Positions 1 to 14,138 of a stretch of 64,000 nucleotides of DNA are shown one piece after another. The translations under genes and the position numbers were made by a program. Position 1 is the stretch's first letter, and each line of letters begins with the position of its first letter. The notes under the pieces were generated by a model, which worked only from the letters and a program-made list of their open reading frames with translations, was not told where the DNA came from and ran no database searches. The stretch is taken from NCBI GenBank assembly GCA_964035795.1, contig OZ038321.1:26073544-26137543 (forward strand), given 5' to 3'. Source of the stretch: Pterobdella sp. o SKG-2022. Taxonomy: Eukaryota > Annelida > Clitellata > Hirudinida > Piscicolidae.

Positions 1-3000
1 AAGTTTTTAAAATGATACGTTTGATTGATCAAATTTATTTTGTTAATTTTATCTAAGATTTCAATAGAATTTGATTTAAAATAGATTTAAAATACAGTGA
101 AAAAGTTGATAATGGTCTTTATAAATTAATTTTTTAAGTAGTAAAGTATTTATTGATAAATTAAAAAACGATTTCAATATTATTAGAATTTTCCAATTGT
201 AAATTTGAAATTATCTTTTAACTTCCCTTAACTCCGTCTCACAACGAAACTTTGAAAGCGTAATTGCAACTTCAGAATTAGGAGGGTTAAATGACCCAAG
301 ATATAAGGACTCTAGATGTGGACAAAGCATCCAGTATATAGGTTTTCATCGATTGCCTCTAAATCTGCAGAGATGTCGTAAAGCAAGAAACAAATAAAAA
401 TTTAAGAAAATGTAACGGAAAAAATATAAAATGAAAATTTTTTGAATTTCTGGGAGAAATATGAGAATTTCTCAACAACTAATAGTGGGTATTTTGGTTA
501 TGCAAAAAGTTTGAGTCATCTCTGTTTTTCATATATTTTATTCCATTTTATATTTATTTATTTACTTATTCATTTATTCCTTATTTATTATATAAATTTA
601 TCTACTGCGATTTTAACTGTCAAGAGTCTTCTGACGAAAATTTTCATTATAACAAAAAATTTATAAATTTCTATCATATCAATTTTTTCATTATCTTTAA
701 TATTTCAATCTCCACAATAACCCAACATCATAAAAGCCTATGAACGAACCTTGTGGTCCTAATGGAAGAGAAAGGTGCTTCTTGCCTTGAAACGAAACGA
801 AGATTTGAGCAGTTCTTGTTTGTGGAATTGAAAACACTAACTTCATGATTTCATATTTATTAGTATTAATATTCCTATTGAAACTTCTACTACTATATTT
901 TTCTTTATTTTCTTTTAATTACTATTAAACACAGACAGATGAGACACTCACAAACGACTCTTCACTGAAGCTTTATTCATTTGTTTTTCTCGGTTTCCAA
1001 TCTACACTATAAATAAACTTCGAAAACCAAATAAGATTGCATGAATCGCAACACCTCCAGCTCAGCAATTCTTTGCCAAGTTTCTTTAATGTTCTTCCCA
1101 ACTACTTTTACGGAATAATTTAAAGGTTTTCACAATTCATGTACAAAATGATGGAATTAAACACAACAGCTAATAAACTTGTTGATGCATAAAGATTTTT
1201 GATTTTCTGAGAAATTCTCATCAATCTCAGTCATACACAATAAAATCCACCATTTTTTTCCAAGTTAATTGATATAGTTGTCATTAATACAATTTCTCAC
1301 AATTTCTTTAGCGAAGCACCACCATCAACTTAAACCCTTCCGAATCCAGCTCCCACTCCATTTAAACCTCCTCTAATGCTTCCTATCTATTTGATATACA
1401 TGCTCTATAAACTTATAATCCTCTGCGCCTTCAATACTGATCACCATTGTCTGAAAGACTTGCTGTGTAGAACTGACAAAAAAAATTCACCCTGTTTTTT
1501 ATACAGTTTTTTTTTGGTTTAAAATTTTTTTTCTCAATTTTGAATGTTTTGTTTAGTTTGATAAATGAAAAGTTATTTTCTTATTAGAAAATTTTTTTTA
1601 GAATTATTCATGAGTATATATTCAAACTGGAGGCTTAGGCAAAACAAAACTTTTTTTTTTGTTAATTTGGTAAAAGAAACTATGGTAGTTTTTTTCGTGA
1701 ATGTAAGAAATCATCTTTGTTCCATAAAGGAAAACAATTTATAATGTTTTCGGAAAAACACAGAAAACAATACGTTCAAAAAATGTTTTTTTTTGCTATT
1801 TTTTAATATTTTTTGGACTTTTTTATTAGCTTGATAGCAATTATTAATTTAGTATTTTGAATCGATTTTTTTCAACCCTTGTACTATAGCTAAAAAGCAT
1901 GTATCAATTCCACTAGTTCGGCTAGTTTTTTCTCATTTGATGGCAACACAAGAAAAGACTAAAAAACACAACATAATTAATGAAAAAAGCGAGGTTCAAA
2001 AGTTGAAAATGTTTTTAAAAACGAAAAAGAATGCGATAAATAATTGATTTATAAATCAAATAAAAGCAAAAATGGTTTGATTGCAAAAAAAATTTTTAAT
2101 TTATGATTTGAACTTTATCTCTTCTTACAACTTAAAAGTTTTTCTTTAAAAATAATTTTTGTGAAAATAACATACAAGTAATTCATAAAATAAGCCATGC
2201 TAACGTCCCTACCTTCACTACACAATGTTTTTGTATTCATTAAAAAAATTGTTTTTTTTTTAATAAAATATCAACAAAACTAAATAATCATTAATGATAA
2301 AAAATTTATGAAGTGGAAATGAAAAAAAATTTTTATTTACAATTTTTTTCAAGCTTCAAGACTTGATAAGACAAGATTACCGATTGCTGTGTACAAACAT
2401 ACATCACAGGGTGACGACGAAACTTCGCACTGGTCTTGTATTATTTATCAACAACGCTTCAACATCCTTCAAAAATCAACTTAATTTTGAAAAAATATAT
2501 ATTCAAACGTAATGCTTTGAATGCCATTCTTGAGTTTAGTTTTTTAGCAAGTTTTGAAAATGTCGTCCAGAAATCCTTGAGTTGGCAATATTGTTTTTGG
2601 AAGATTTGAGAACAAGAATGACTTGTAGTTAGAAGGAGCATTTGTTTTGACATTTGGTGTGGGGAAAATTTATTAATTAGTTCATTATCACTATTCTGTT
2701 ATCATTTTGTTGCTAAATTATCATTATTAATTGATAAATTTTATCATTTTTATTATATGATTAATAATTAAATCTTTATTCTCTTCAATTTTCAGTTTTT
2801 TCATTTTATTCTAATTTTTTTTCATTTCATTGTTTTATCGTTGCATATAATTCAACGTCATACACAACACCACACGCTACGTAAACGTCCCAAACGCCTC
2901 CATACTATTCATTGTGTGAATAAAGCACGCTATAGAATTGAAATAATTATAATTTGAATATTGATATTTCATAGTGTCTAGCTTGGTTCGTATAATGATT

Positions 3001-6000
3001 TTGATTGGTTATGAAAAAAACTGATCAAAAATAAAGTGAATTTTGTAAGCATTAATCCAACACGAAAATTCTAAATAATGTTTAGATAATTGTCAGTATA
3101 ACAGTATATTAAATGTACGTTTTGAATTTTTTATCTTTTAAATTAAAATTTGAAAATTCAGGGAGATTTGGTTAGTTGTTGTTTGTTTTTGAGATTTCAA
3201 TAGAAGTTTTCATGAAAATAATTTCATTAAAAACATAATTTACAAAAAAATAATTTTATTTTGAATTCACTTTAAAAAAATAATTTGAATTTATAATAAT
3301 CGAATTGATTGATAAAAATAATTATTCAAGGTTAAAATAGAAATGATTTGTTTTTAATTATTAAATTTACACATTTCAATAAGATGATGATGGGTCTTTT
3401 GGATTGTTTCTTCATTCAATTCCACTTTTGACACAAATTCTTTTTTGAAAAATTCAATTAGAAATACATTCAACTATGTTTTCACTTTTATTCTATATAA
3501 AATACATTTCAAAAATAACCAATTCAAATTTTCATAGCTTGAGCAATGTTTGGCTAAAAGACATTTTAAAAGAGCGTTTTCTAACACTTTGAAACACTAA
3601 TAATGCAGTTTTCCAAACATTTCTCCACCCTATAAAGAGAAAGATGTGAATAAATAGCTTAAAATTCTTGTTTCAACTATTCAAAACACGATCTAGCTCA
3701 GCACTTCTGTCTTTTTTGATATGTAAACCACAATAATTTCATGTTTTAAAATATTTTTAAAAAACTGACAAACTTTGAGTTTTTATATTTTACTAAATTT
3801 TTTGTTGCAAGTATTTTGAATCATATTTTGAAGAATCTTCATTTAAGGCAAATCGATATATATGTTTAACGATAACTTTTAACATTTGTTTGCGAGTTTG
3901 TTTCAATAAAATTTAATCAATTCCTAATAACTTATGAAAAATTCACATTAAATTCCGTTGCGATATTGACCTGCAGACCGCATAATTTGTGAGAAAGCAT
4001 ATACATTTATACTGTAACAACGTCCAGCGTGCCTCCCAACCAAATATTTTTAATATTTTTCTAGAAATTCTTTTAATATCATAAATTTTTTGGAGTAATA
4101 AATATGAATCTTTTTTTTGAGTTTTGAGAAGTATTTCTTCTGAACAGTTTTAGATGGCTTTAATGCACAGAAAGATGAGAAATGGACGCATGTAAAACGT
4201 TAAATAATGAAAAGGCACTGTAATATTTTTGACTTTTTGTTGTTCTACTTTGTCTTAGAATTATTTTTCACCAAAATATTTCAAGAGTTTTCAGTTAAAT
4301 GTGAATAATATAAAAAAACTAAAACTCAAATTCATCAAAAATCATTTCAACATGGGAGTTTGATGCAACCAACTAGAGAAATTAAATTTCAACGTTAGTT
4401 TTTTTGTATTTCAGAAAATATTTTAATTTAGAAAACTTTGAATTATTTTTTTAAATGAATTCTTGAACTAAACAAAAAATAAACTAAAAAGAGTTACTAG
4501 CGGTGAAATTTCCCTCAGTTCAATTCTTTTCAAATACATTTTGAGATGTCAATCATCTCAAAACAAAATTATCAAGTTCTAATGCAACTTTTTTTCATTA
4601 TTTTATATGAAATATTTCTTTTTTTCAGTTTTTTTTCCAATCATTTTAAAAAAGATCAAATACTTTTTGACCAATAAAAGACAAACTCGCTTAATTATTA
4701 CCACTAAGTTGTGAATTTCAAAATAAAAGTTTGATTTTTTGTTTTTGTAACTTCAATAAACTAAAGTAATCATTTTAAAATTCATTATACTTTTACGCGA
4801 GAATTATTCTTCTTAATGGCGAGAAGCCAGATTAAAAAAGTGGGGAAGACTGAACACTGTTGTCCTCGAGGAATCCATATAACTTCGAACCATTCTTATA
4901 TTTTTGGGCTCTTAGAATATTTTTTATTTTTTTTGAGCCAACAGAAAATTATCAAACATGAGTGTGCTCAGTAAAATTAATTTTTTTCCGTTTTTTTAAT
5001 GAATTCTGTTTTTTATGCCCAAAAACACGTTTTTATGCCCTCGTCTTAATACTTATTTTTAATGTTGTTTTTCTAATCTATTGAAAAGACAATTCTCCTT
5101 GAAGATTTTTAGTGTGAGAAAGATTAAAAGACAAGATACCACCCAAGAACTGCTATCGGTGCTACAACTGCCAGTATTGCTGAGAAGGAACTATAAAAAC
5201 TAATAATCGATAGAGAATCAATGCGTGGCCTTGCCAAACGATGTCGAACATTAAACAAAAATGCTGATATTTTACGCAGAAGGGGAATGGCTTGATATTG
5301 ATTGGTTTTAATTAATTTTTTTCAGTTTGAACTTTGTATCTATAAATTATTGAGGTTTTTTTTATGTTTTTATTACTTGCAGATAGTATCGAGGATATTT
5401 TTTTGTTTTTTCCGGTGTCATTTCTAACAGCCATAAAACAACAAGAAGTCATTACAAATTACAAATGTTTTTATGCAAATAAATTTAATTCTTGCAGTTT
5501 TATGCTCTTTTTAACTCTACATTTATCTTATTTCTATGAATTTCAATTTGATTTTCAATCATTTCTTCAGAAAATAAAAAGAAATTATTTTGAAATCTTT
5601 TTGAAAAACATTTTTATCAATTACTTTAAACTATTTCCAAACTTTCTTTGCATAGTTCTGCCATGTTTTATACGCTTCTCGACCCTATTAAAAATCTCTG
5701 ATACCTCCTCTTTAAATCACCCATGCACTCTCCTCTATCCATTCTATTAACGTCACTTTTGACCTTTTATCTTGCTTTATTGGCGGTTAAACTAAACACT
5801 GAATTCACCATATTCCTTTTATTTACTTAAACTTTTTTGACTTGTTCTTATCATTGAGCATGTCCCAATAAGTGTTTTAAAGTGGAGAAATTTATTGTTA
5901 TTTGACATTTTTTCGGAATTTTTTCACCATTAGTCTATTTCAAAGGCATATATTGCTTAAACCGAATTTTCAAAAAAAATTTTACAAATTTTAGGCATTT

Positions 6001-7400
6001 GTCAACAAAATGAATGAGCGGAAGGAAAGATGGATGAAGAAAAAAATTAGAAAATCACTTTTAAAAATGTTCGAGCTTTTGTCGGAAAAATTTTATCACA
6101 ATGAAAAAGCCAGAGTTTTCGAATTTTTTTTACTTATTCATGCGTAAAATATTGTATTGATATTTTTTATCGATCTAGCTTTCTGGTATTCCCAAACCTT
6201 GAAAAATTCATGTATTAAACTGAATTAATGCTTATTTACAAATAAATAAAAAAAGCTATATACATATTTATTTTATACAAAATAATCTATTTTAGAATTT
6301 TGATTTTTAATATGAAAATTAAGTCAAAAGACATGCCATTAATCATTATTGTCTATTATTAACTTTATGCTTTTTTAATGTCCGCTATTTTTCATATTAC
6401 ATTTTCTAAAGTGAAGCCAAATTTGTTTACTTGAAATATGTCGAACATTCTCTTGAAGCATTTTTTAGTAATTTTTCAAGTTGTGAAAAAATTCCCGGCT
6501 TGTTTATTGGCCTTTAAAGTTTACATGCACTTTTATACGTTGTTCAATGGAAAATTTAAGTGATATCATTCCATTACTGGGTCTTAAGTCTGAATAATCA
6601 CCGAGGAAGTTTGATGTTTGCATTTTGTATAGAAATCTCCACGAATTTATTCAAGTCTTTTGTGTCAATTTTTTTTTCTATTTTGAAATATAAAACATTT
6701 AACTTTCGAGTTTAAATTTTTTTCAGAAGTGTTATCTATGTAAGGTTGGTTACATGTTTGAAATGCTAAAACACCCTCAAAGCGTCGAATAAAACACATA
6801 AAAAATTGTTCTCTGGTGAGATACGTACTCAATAGAAATTCTAACGACAACTTGTAAAAAAAAAAAATATATTTGATATGACTAGTAAAGATCGAAAAAC
6901 AAAGAGTTTTCCCTTCAAATAACTTTTTTTTGTGCAAACACTACAAACTCCCGAAAAGTTATGACTATGTTTAGAATAAATTTTGAAAATTTTTTCAAAA
7001 TCTTTTTGGTAAAATCTTATTTTTTGTAAACAAAATCTAAAAAACTTAATCTAGAGAAAGGTATAAGTTTCTTGAAACAAATTTAATTTTGAGAACGATA
7101 AAATAATACCAAAAATAAATTCACTTTTAAAAGAATAGAAAAAATTATTATCCCTTTATTTTCAAACTTTTTGAACGCATTTTCTGCTTTTCAATCTTCC
7201 CTGACACCCACAATGCATCATTTCTGCTTCAAACTTCGTTCATTGGCCTTACATGATAGCTACATCGGCTCTTCTATAGGCATGTTTGTAGTTTTAAAAA
7301 ATTCATTAAAGATGCCATTTAATTCAACAACCTCACTTATGAAACTTTTTTTTGTAAAATGCCACAAAGTTGCATCACACCACATTGCATGGAAAACAAG
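1..7400. other. A+T-rich intergenic DNA, no gene recognised
   Basis: This stretch has no reading frame with convincing coding character. Frames longer than 60 codons (for example near 442-666, 5364-5750 and 6665-6937) are rich in Phe, Ile, Leu and Lys codons, as expected from A+T-rich DNA, and match no family I know. Homopolymer A and T runs are frequent. A short G+C-richer patch at about 230-400 has a faint zinc-finger-like reading that I did not accept. No promoter or RNA gene was found. Confidence 0.6.
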
Positions 7401-7403
7401 AAT

Positions 7404-8187
<784 letters not shown>

Positions 8188-8860
8188 GTCTCATTCTTCT
8201 GATGAAAACATGTCAACAAAGCAGTTTCTCAAGACATTTTGGGTTCAGGTTTGTAGTTTCAAGATCTTCCCTGTCTGCTTCTTCATGCAGCTTTCTACAT
8301 TTCTGCACTAGTTGCTTCATAACTGGTGAATTTTGACGTTTTCCAAAATACGTTGTTTGAATCAAGTATCAATGTTATATGGAAGTGAAAGAGCTTTTCA
8401 TCAAATCCTTTGCTTGAGCATTACCTGAAAGCCGAAAAAACTTCCTACAACTAGTCATGCGCTTCCATTTGACCCACCTTGGTGTCACAAACTGGGTTAA
8501 AGAAATACACAATGATGAGTTTGAGCACAAAGCATAACTGATTCTCAATCGTGAACACTTTCATGTTCAACCATATTGAATGGCACTGAGCCAAGAAGAA
8601 GCATCTAAGCAAACTTTCAAGCTCCAATTTGGCATAGTGCGAATTTCAAATAACTTAAACTGTAGAGTTTCTCGGAAATCTGCTGATGTCCCACATTTTT
8701 CCAAGAGTAAGAAAACTTGCTAAATTGAACTCTGTGTTTTGCATCAGTTCAGAAACAAATTTTTGAAGTTAGTTTGCTGACATAAACAGAAAATAAAAGT
8801 GCAGTCAATGAAAATTCCATCTCTGATCTCACTCAAATCTCTCAGATCTACGGGCAAAGA
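8188..8860 (-). pseudogene. Possible decayed coding sequence, family unknown
   Basis: This block is clearly richer in G+C than its surroundings and reads like coding DNA on the minus strand, but stop codons break every frame. The longest clean minus-strand stretch, near 8510-8700, includes the peptide KLELESLLRCFFLAQCHSIW. I do not recognise a family. It could be a pseudogene, a fragment of a transposable element, or simply a G+C-richer non-coding patch. It lies between the TTAC array and the ANKRD29 promoter region. Confidence 0.25.
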
Positions 8861-9287
8861 TGGTTAGATTCAATTTCTATCAACGATTTAATAATTCTCT
8901 AAAAAATTTTTTTGTAAAAATTATCATTTTCTTTTGAAAAATTAGATCTAGAACCTAAAAATAAATATACATTAATTTTGAGAAGTTAAAACAAGACAAT
9001 TTTTTGAATTCCAGGAGTTTAACTGCAAGAAAAGTTAATTGTGTAATCTCTTAGGAAAAATTTTATAACGACAAGAAAATTTTTTGAAAAATTGTTTATT
9101 CAAAACACAAAACGTTTTTGTAATTTTCACTAAAACGTTATTCAAATTTTTAAAACGTGTTATTTCGAAACTCGTTAAATTTTTATCTTTAAAGTAAATT
9201 CAAAAGCTTTGTGTTACAGTTTATTTAATAAAAGTGTTTGATTCAAATCGTACTCCAAATTAAATAATCTTTTTTCAAAAAAAATAC

Positions 9288-9431
9288 AGCAAAATATTTG
9301 AATACAACAGTTAATTTTATTAAATACGAAGCTTTTCGTTAACTAAGTAACATTTTCAAGTACTAAAAATTTTTTGTTAACGAAAAGCTTTTATCCTAAT
9401 ACAATTAAATGTTTTGTTCAAATATTTTGCT
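9288..9431. repeat. Imperfect inverted repeat with AAGCTTTTCGTTAAC core
   Basis: The left arm starts AGCAAAATATTTGAA and ends AAGCTTTTCGTTAAC. The right arm is close to its reverse complement, starting GTTAACGAAAAGCTTTT and ending TTCAAATATTTTGCT. Arms are about 56 bases with roughly ten differences and a loop of about 30 bases. This is the shape of a small non-autonomous inverted-repeat element. It lies about 190 bases upstream of the ANKRD29 start codon, so it may sit in that gene's promoter. Confidence 0.75.
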
Positions 9432-9616
9432 GTTTATACTTCAAATTACTTTCTAAAACTTATAAGTTTTTTTTGTCACTTCAGCAAATTATTCCATATT
9501 ATTGGTCATTTTTAATTTATAAATAATAATTTTACTTAATTTTCATTAACTTAAAAACTAATGAGGCTTTTCGATAGATCGAATTTACTTTTTTGTCAAT
9601 TGTTTAAAGCGTTGAA

Positions 9617-12600
9617 ATGTTTCAAAAAGTGCGTATCTATTTGAAATTTAATAATTTTTTGAAGATTAAAACTGTTAAATTTTTTTAGAAAGAGTCTCCG
9701 ACAGACCAACAGTTGCATTTAGCAGCTCTACAGGGTAACGTGGACCAAATAAGAAAAGTAATAGAAGCCGGACAAATACATGTAGATTGTAAAGATAAAG
9801 TAGGTTTTATCGAAAAATTTAAAATATTAATTTTGATATTTTTCATTTTTGTTAATTTCATTTTGAAGGAAGGAACTACTCCGTTAATTCTTGCGGCTGC
9901 AAACAACCATTTAGAGTGTGTTCAAGAATTATTAAAAAGAGGAGCTGACCCAGCAGCCAGAAGACTCGTTAGAAAATGTATAAATATTAAGTCTCGATAT
10001 TTCATTTCATATTTATCCAGACAGGGACAAGTGCTTTGTTTTTTGCTGCTCAGGGAGGCTTTTTAGATATCGTTAAGGAACTCATTTCACATGAAACTTC
10101 TGTGGACGTTCCTAGTTATGTGAGTATTTAAAAGTATTGAATTTATTTTTTATTTATCTTTCAGTTAAATCTGTTCATACTTAATAGACTAACCAAATTT
10201 TTGTCTCACCATCATTATTTATTTCATATATGATCATATTTTTATGAGTTAGACATTATTTCATAAAATATAGATTTCAAAATTAATATTCATGAATGCC
10301 TCACTTACAGGATGGTGGAACCCCATTGTTTGTAGCTTGCCAGTGCAACCACCTAGAAGTGGCTCAGGAATTGCTGAACAAAGGTGCAGATATCAACTGC
10401 CAAATGGTTGATGGGGCATCTCCTGCTTTTATTGTTGCTCAAAATGGACATTTGAGAATGCTTAAGTTTCTCATTGCCAACAATGCCAACATTAATCTAA
10501 GCAGAAAAGTGGGAAATTTTTTTAGTCCATAATAATGCTTGTTTTCATTTTATTTTCAAAATAGGGAATTTTTTATCAGTTTGAAGAAAAATGAATATAT
10601 AAATTTATTTATTTTCAAATAAATGTTTTATTTTTAATAGATCATTACTCAAATAAAAAAAAAATTTTCAATTCATGAAGACTTGGAATGTACCATTATT
10701 TTATCATGTCTATTAAAAATATCAAAACAAAAAATAATTCTAAAAAAACATCATCTCCACAAATGTTTAAAAGATCTTAGTATGTAACACAAACATCATT
10801 TTAAAATAAGAACACATGTATTCCCCAAAGGATGGTGCAACTCCATTGTGGATAGCAGCCCAAATGGGTCACACCCACATTGTGAAGGAGCTGCTGCAAT
10901 GCAATGTGGCTGTGGATAGTGCCAGGGAGGTCAGCAGTTCAGAGTCTCTTTTATGACTTCTCATTGTCTTTTTGATTTAAAATAATAATTTTGTTAAATT
11001 ATTGATGTATCTACTAGCTATTTTTAGTTTTTTCTATTTTTTTAAGAAATATGTTTTATAACTTTCAGTATAGTATGTATATAAAGATATTTTTTTTTAC
11101 AATTCTCTTACAAAAGATAAATACTGACAATAATAAAAGTATTAAAGCAGTTAATTATGATTGGTTTGTGAAATTGTGTGTCTATCATGACATCTAAATA
11201 CCTTTCAAAAGACAATTTTTAAGCATTGAAATTTATCACTGATTCTATTTAAAAATTAAGTATTCTTATTGATAGTTTATTTTCAAACTATCATATTGAA
11301 TGAATTGTAAGCATAGCCACAAAATTGTAATTCTTTATTCATATAAAACCCATTGTGAGACCTTAATTCATTACACTCATAACATCTTCACCCCAATAAC
11401 AAATTCTTTGTAGGATGGCGCTACCCCACTTTTCAAAGCGGCCCACAAAGGTCACCTTCCCGTAGTACTGGAGCTTCTCAAGTACCAGCCATCTCTTTCC
11501 ATTCTGCAGGTCATGTTTGTTATTATATTGCTTATGTCTGTTGTTGTGGTCTAGAAACTCCTGAAGTTACTGCCAATAAATCTTATTCGTAATTGTTTTA
11601 TTATATATGTTATTAGTTTCAATATTGCTGAAATCATAATGTTTTGTGCTAAATTGTATTCTATAAGTTGTTCATAAAATCATTAACAATAAGATGAATA
11701 TGATTTGTAGAATGGTGAGAGTGCCATTCATGCTGCATCCTTCTTTGGTCATCTTGATGTAGTAAAAGAGTTGCTCAAGGCAGGCTCCAAGGTCGACCTC
11801 AAAAACAAGGTATTTTCACGAATTACTGAATAATAAATGTGAATCATAAAAACAAAATAATGTAAGCTAGATTTACGAAAAGCTTTTTATCTTTTTTTGA
11901 ATGAATACTTTGTTTTCTTGACCATTCTATATAAAAAACACGACAGTATTTGAATTTTTATCGAGACTTTTCCATATATTTTCTATATCATCATCAGGTA
12001 ACTAACAAAAAGCTTCGTCTTCAGAACAAAATTCGAATATTTTCGTGTTTTTATTCACATTTTGGAAGGTTTTATCCTTAATGAATACTCAATAGTTAAG
12101 TGAGAAGCTTTTGGTTTAAAATTTAAGCTCATTGAGTACACCAAAACGCTGCATTTATGATTGGCTTGAAGAATCCTGAAATATTGGAGTGTTAAGAAAA
12201 GTTTCAAATAGGTTTTAACTAATAAAACAGTGCTTTTGTTAGTACGTTTTTACGTTCAAAAAAATTTGATCTAGGTTTTTAATTTTTCCTAATCTATGTG
12301 TGGTGGTGATTAATGATATGCAATGTGGTTTTATGCAAGGTCGGGGTACAACTGATGCCATATTTAACCTCCGTCAGTTACAGGAAAAGCATCTGGTTGC
12401 TGGTAAGCCCCTCTACTTAGCATTCATTGATCTGGAGAAAACCTTTGACAGAGTGCCACGAGAAGTGATTTGGTGGAGTATGCGAAAACTGAAAATTGAT
12501 GAATGGCTTGTGAGAATTGTAGAATCCATGTACAAGAAAGTGAGAAATAGGGTGAGAGTAGGTGATGAGTATAGCAACTCGTTTGATGTTCGAGTAGGTG

Positions 12601-13559
12601 TTCATCAAGGTTCTGTTCTTGGTCCATTGCTTTTTGTTATTGTGCTGGAAGCTTAATCTATGGAGTTTCGTACAGGTTGCTCTTGGGAAATCTTGTATGC
12701 TGACGACTTAATGGTAAGTGCTCAGTCCATGGATGAACTATTAGTGAAGTTGAGAACATGGACATCGGAGATGGAGAAAAATGGGTTGAAGGTGAATATG
12801 GGTAAGACAAAACTAATGGTTTCTGGTTCGAACCTTGATGTGTTGAGAAAATCTGGGAAGTATCCTTGTGGTGTATGCCAAGCAGGTGTGGGTAGAGATG
12901 CTATTCAGTGTGGAGGCTGCAGGCAATGGGTACACAAGAAATGCAGCGGCATAAAAGGTCCAAAAAGATTTGGAATGAGCTCATATTGAATGAAAAGAAA
13001 GCTAGACATGGTTTGTGCAGATCCACTCGATCGCTCTTGAATGGAAAGGTCGACTTCGAGATAGAACTTTCGAAAAGCCCAACCTTTGGTAAAGGAAAAC
13101 GGGCTATTAAAAAGGATTTGATTGATTGATATAAAGCAAACAGACTATGATCATTCTTATGAAAATTTAATGTCTTAAATTTCTTGAGTTTATGGAATAT
13201 GACGTAAAAAATTTTTTTCTTTTTATTTCAAAATGCTTATTTTAGAAATTTATAAAAAAATCATATTAAAACTAATATCCAAGTCTCTTCAAATCAAAAA
13301 CTTTCGATGAATGAACAGCACAGAGTTTTTTTTAAATCCAACTTCGAGTGAAGTATACAAACTGAACATTTGAAATTCAAGTTAGATACAATTTAACTTC
13401 ATAACCGCCACCTCAAGTTTACATAAAATAGAGAGGCTTTCAATTTTATTATAACGCTCACAGGATGGATTCACACCATCGGATCAGGCGAAACAAGCAT
13501 CGAAAGATCATGTAGTGGAGTTTCTGGAAACTTATCAGCCGGCCGAGATAGCTGTTTGA
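9617..13559 (+). CDS. ANKRD29: ANKRD29 orthologue, ankyrin repeat domain protein 29 (nine exons)
   Basis: The CDS joins 9617-9628, 9689-9799, 9869-9967, 10021-10119, 10311-10508, 10831-10929, 11414-11509, 11711-11809 and 13464-13559. Every intron is GT-AG and phase 0. The product is 302 residues; the human protein has about 301, as I recall. It is a chain of 33-residue ankyrin repeats, mostly one per exon (exon 5 holds two). Typical repeat signatures are DGATPLWIAAQMGH and NGESAIHAASFFGH. The start was chosen because exon 1 gives MFQK joined to KESP, like the vertebrate N-terminus, across a 60-base intron. Residues 5-41 form the first, divergent repeat and the last exon ends QPAEIAV. Ankyrin stacks bind other proteins; no enzyme domain or membrane segment is present. 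The precise role of ANKRD29 is poorly known. Intron 8 (1654 bases) carries repeats and a dead LINE. Confidence 0.93.
11871..12054. mobile_element. Inverted-repeat element inside ANKRD29 intron 8
   Basis: Two nested inverted pairs are visible. One joins ACGAAAAGCTTTTT near 11876 to AAAAAGCTTCGTC near 12009. The other joins ATAAAAAACACGACAGTATT at 11931 to its approximate complement ending TTTTCGTGTTTTTAT at 12054. Between them is CATCATCAGGTAAC, which on the minus strand reads CCTGATGATG, the block also found at 15046-15057 and 36838. It looks like a MITE-like or Penelope-terminal-repeat-like remnant. No coding frame is present. Confidence 0.55.
12290..13130 (+). mobile_element. 5'-truncated, dead LINE with reverse transcriptase, in ANKRD29 intron 8
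   Basis: The fragment begins inside the reverse transcriptase at CGFMQGRGTTDAIFNL and continues through AFIDLEKTFDRVP (motif A, with the first catalytic Asp), HQGSVLGPLLF and ILYADDL (motif C, both catalytic Asp kept). A TAA at 12655-12657 breaks the frame between these last two motifs. After the thumb region comes a Cys/His finger, YPCGVCQAGVGRDAIQC then CGGCRQWVHKKC, as in some LINEs that carry a C-terminal zinc finger. The frame then shifts, probably across an internal deletion, into KKIWNELILNEKKARHG, and the copy ends with a GATTGATTGAT tail. It lies in the sense orientation of the host gene. It lacks the endonuclease and cannot be active. Confidence 0.9.
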
Positions 13560-13764
13560 GTTCCCAATCTAGGAATTCAATTAATTTTTTTTTCGTTTTC
13601 CCCATTCAACTTCTAATAATTTAAACGTTCTAATCTTAACTCTTTTATCACTATTCATTTTTAAGCAAAGTGGATTCTCTAATTTCATAATTCTAGTAAT
13701 ATTCAACTAAATAAGCATTTATCATTATGTAGTCAATTAGCTTTAGATGTGTAATCTTGCTTAT

Positions 13765-13806
13765 GTTGAGTAGTCAATAAATGTTGAGTAGTCAATAAAT
13801 GTTGAG
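13765..13806 (+). terminator. Duplicated polyadenylation signal of ANKRD29
   Basis: An 18-base unit, GTTGAGTAGTCAATAAAT, occurs twice head to tail (13765-13782 and 13783-13800), followed by the start of a third copy. Each full unit contains AATAAA, at 13776-13781 and 13794-13799. These are about 220 bases downstream of the ANKRD29 stop codon, a normal 3' UTR length, and T/G-rich sequence follows. Use of either site is inferred. Confidence 0.65.
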
Positions 13807-14138
13807 TTTCATACAGGGCTCTTCAATTGGTTACCAAATCTTTGCAATAGCTTACCATAATTTTAAAAATAAATTATAAAAAGTTGTTTAATAAAGATTC
13901 ATTTTAAATTTATTTACATTTGTATAACGCGTTTTTCACGTAAGTTGAACATGTATCAGAAGCGCTTGATATTCAATATGTAAACAAGTTATAAATTTCA
14001 AGCATATAGGATATTAAAAGTTATCTGCTATTTTAGTAAGTGTAATTGATCTTCATAGCTTAAACTTGACAATCGACATTATTTTTTGGTGTGAAATACT
14101 AAAAATTCAGTCAGATAAAGCCTAGAATTTAAAATATT

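Noticed and set aside
300..396. Possible THAP-like zinc-finger fragment (CGQSIQYIGFHRLP)
   Set aside because: Only one short stretch resembles the family; the spaced Cys/His pattern is incomplete and stops follow at once.
442..666. 74-codon plus-strand ORF
   Set aside because: Phe/Ile/Leu/Tyr-rich composition is what A+T-rich non-coding DNA gives; no splice or promoter context.
5364..5750. 128-codon plus-strand ORF
   Set aside because: Although long, it is Phe/Leu/Ile/Ser-rich with no domain signature, and flanking DNA shows no gene structure.
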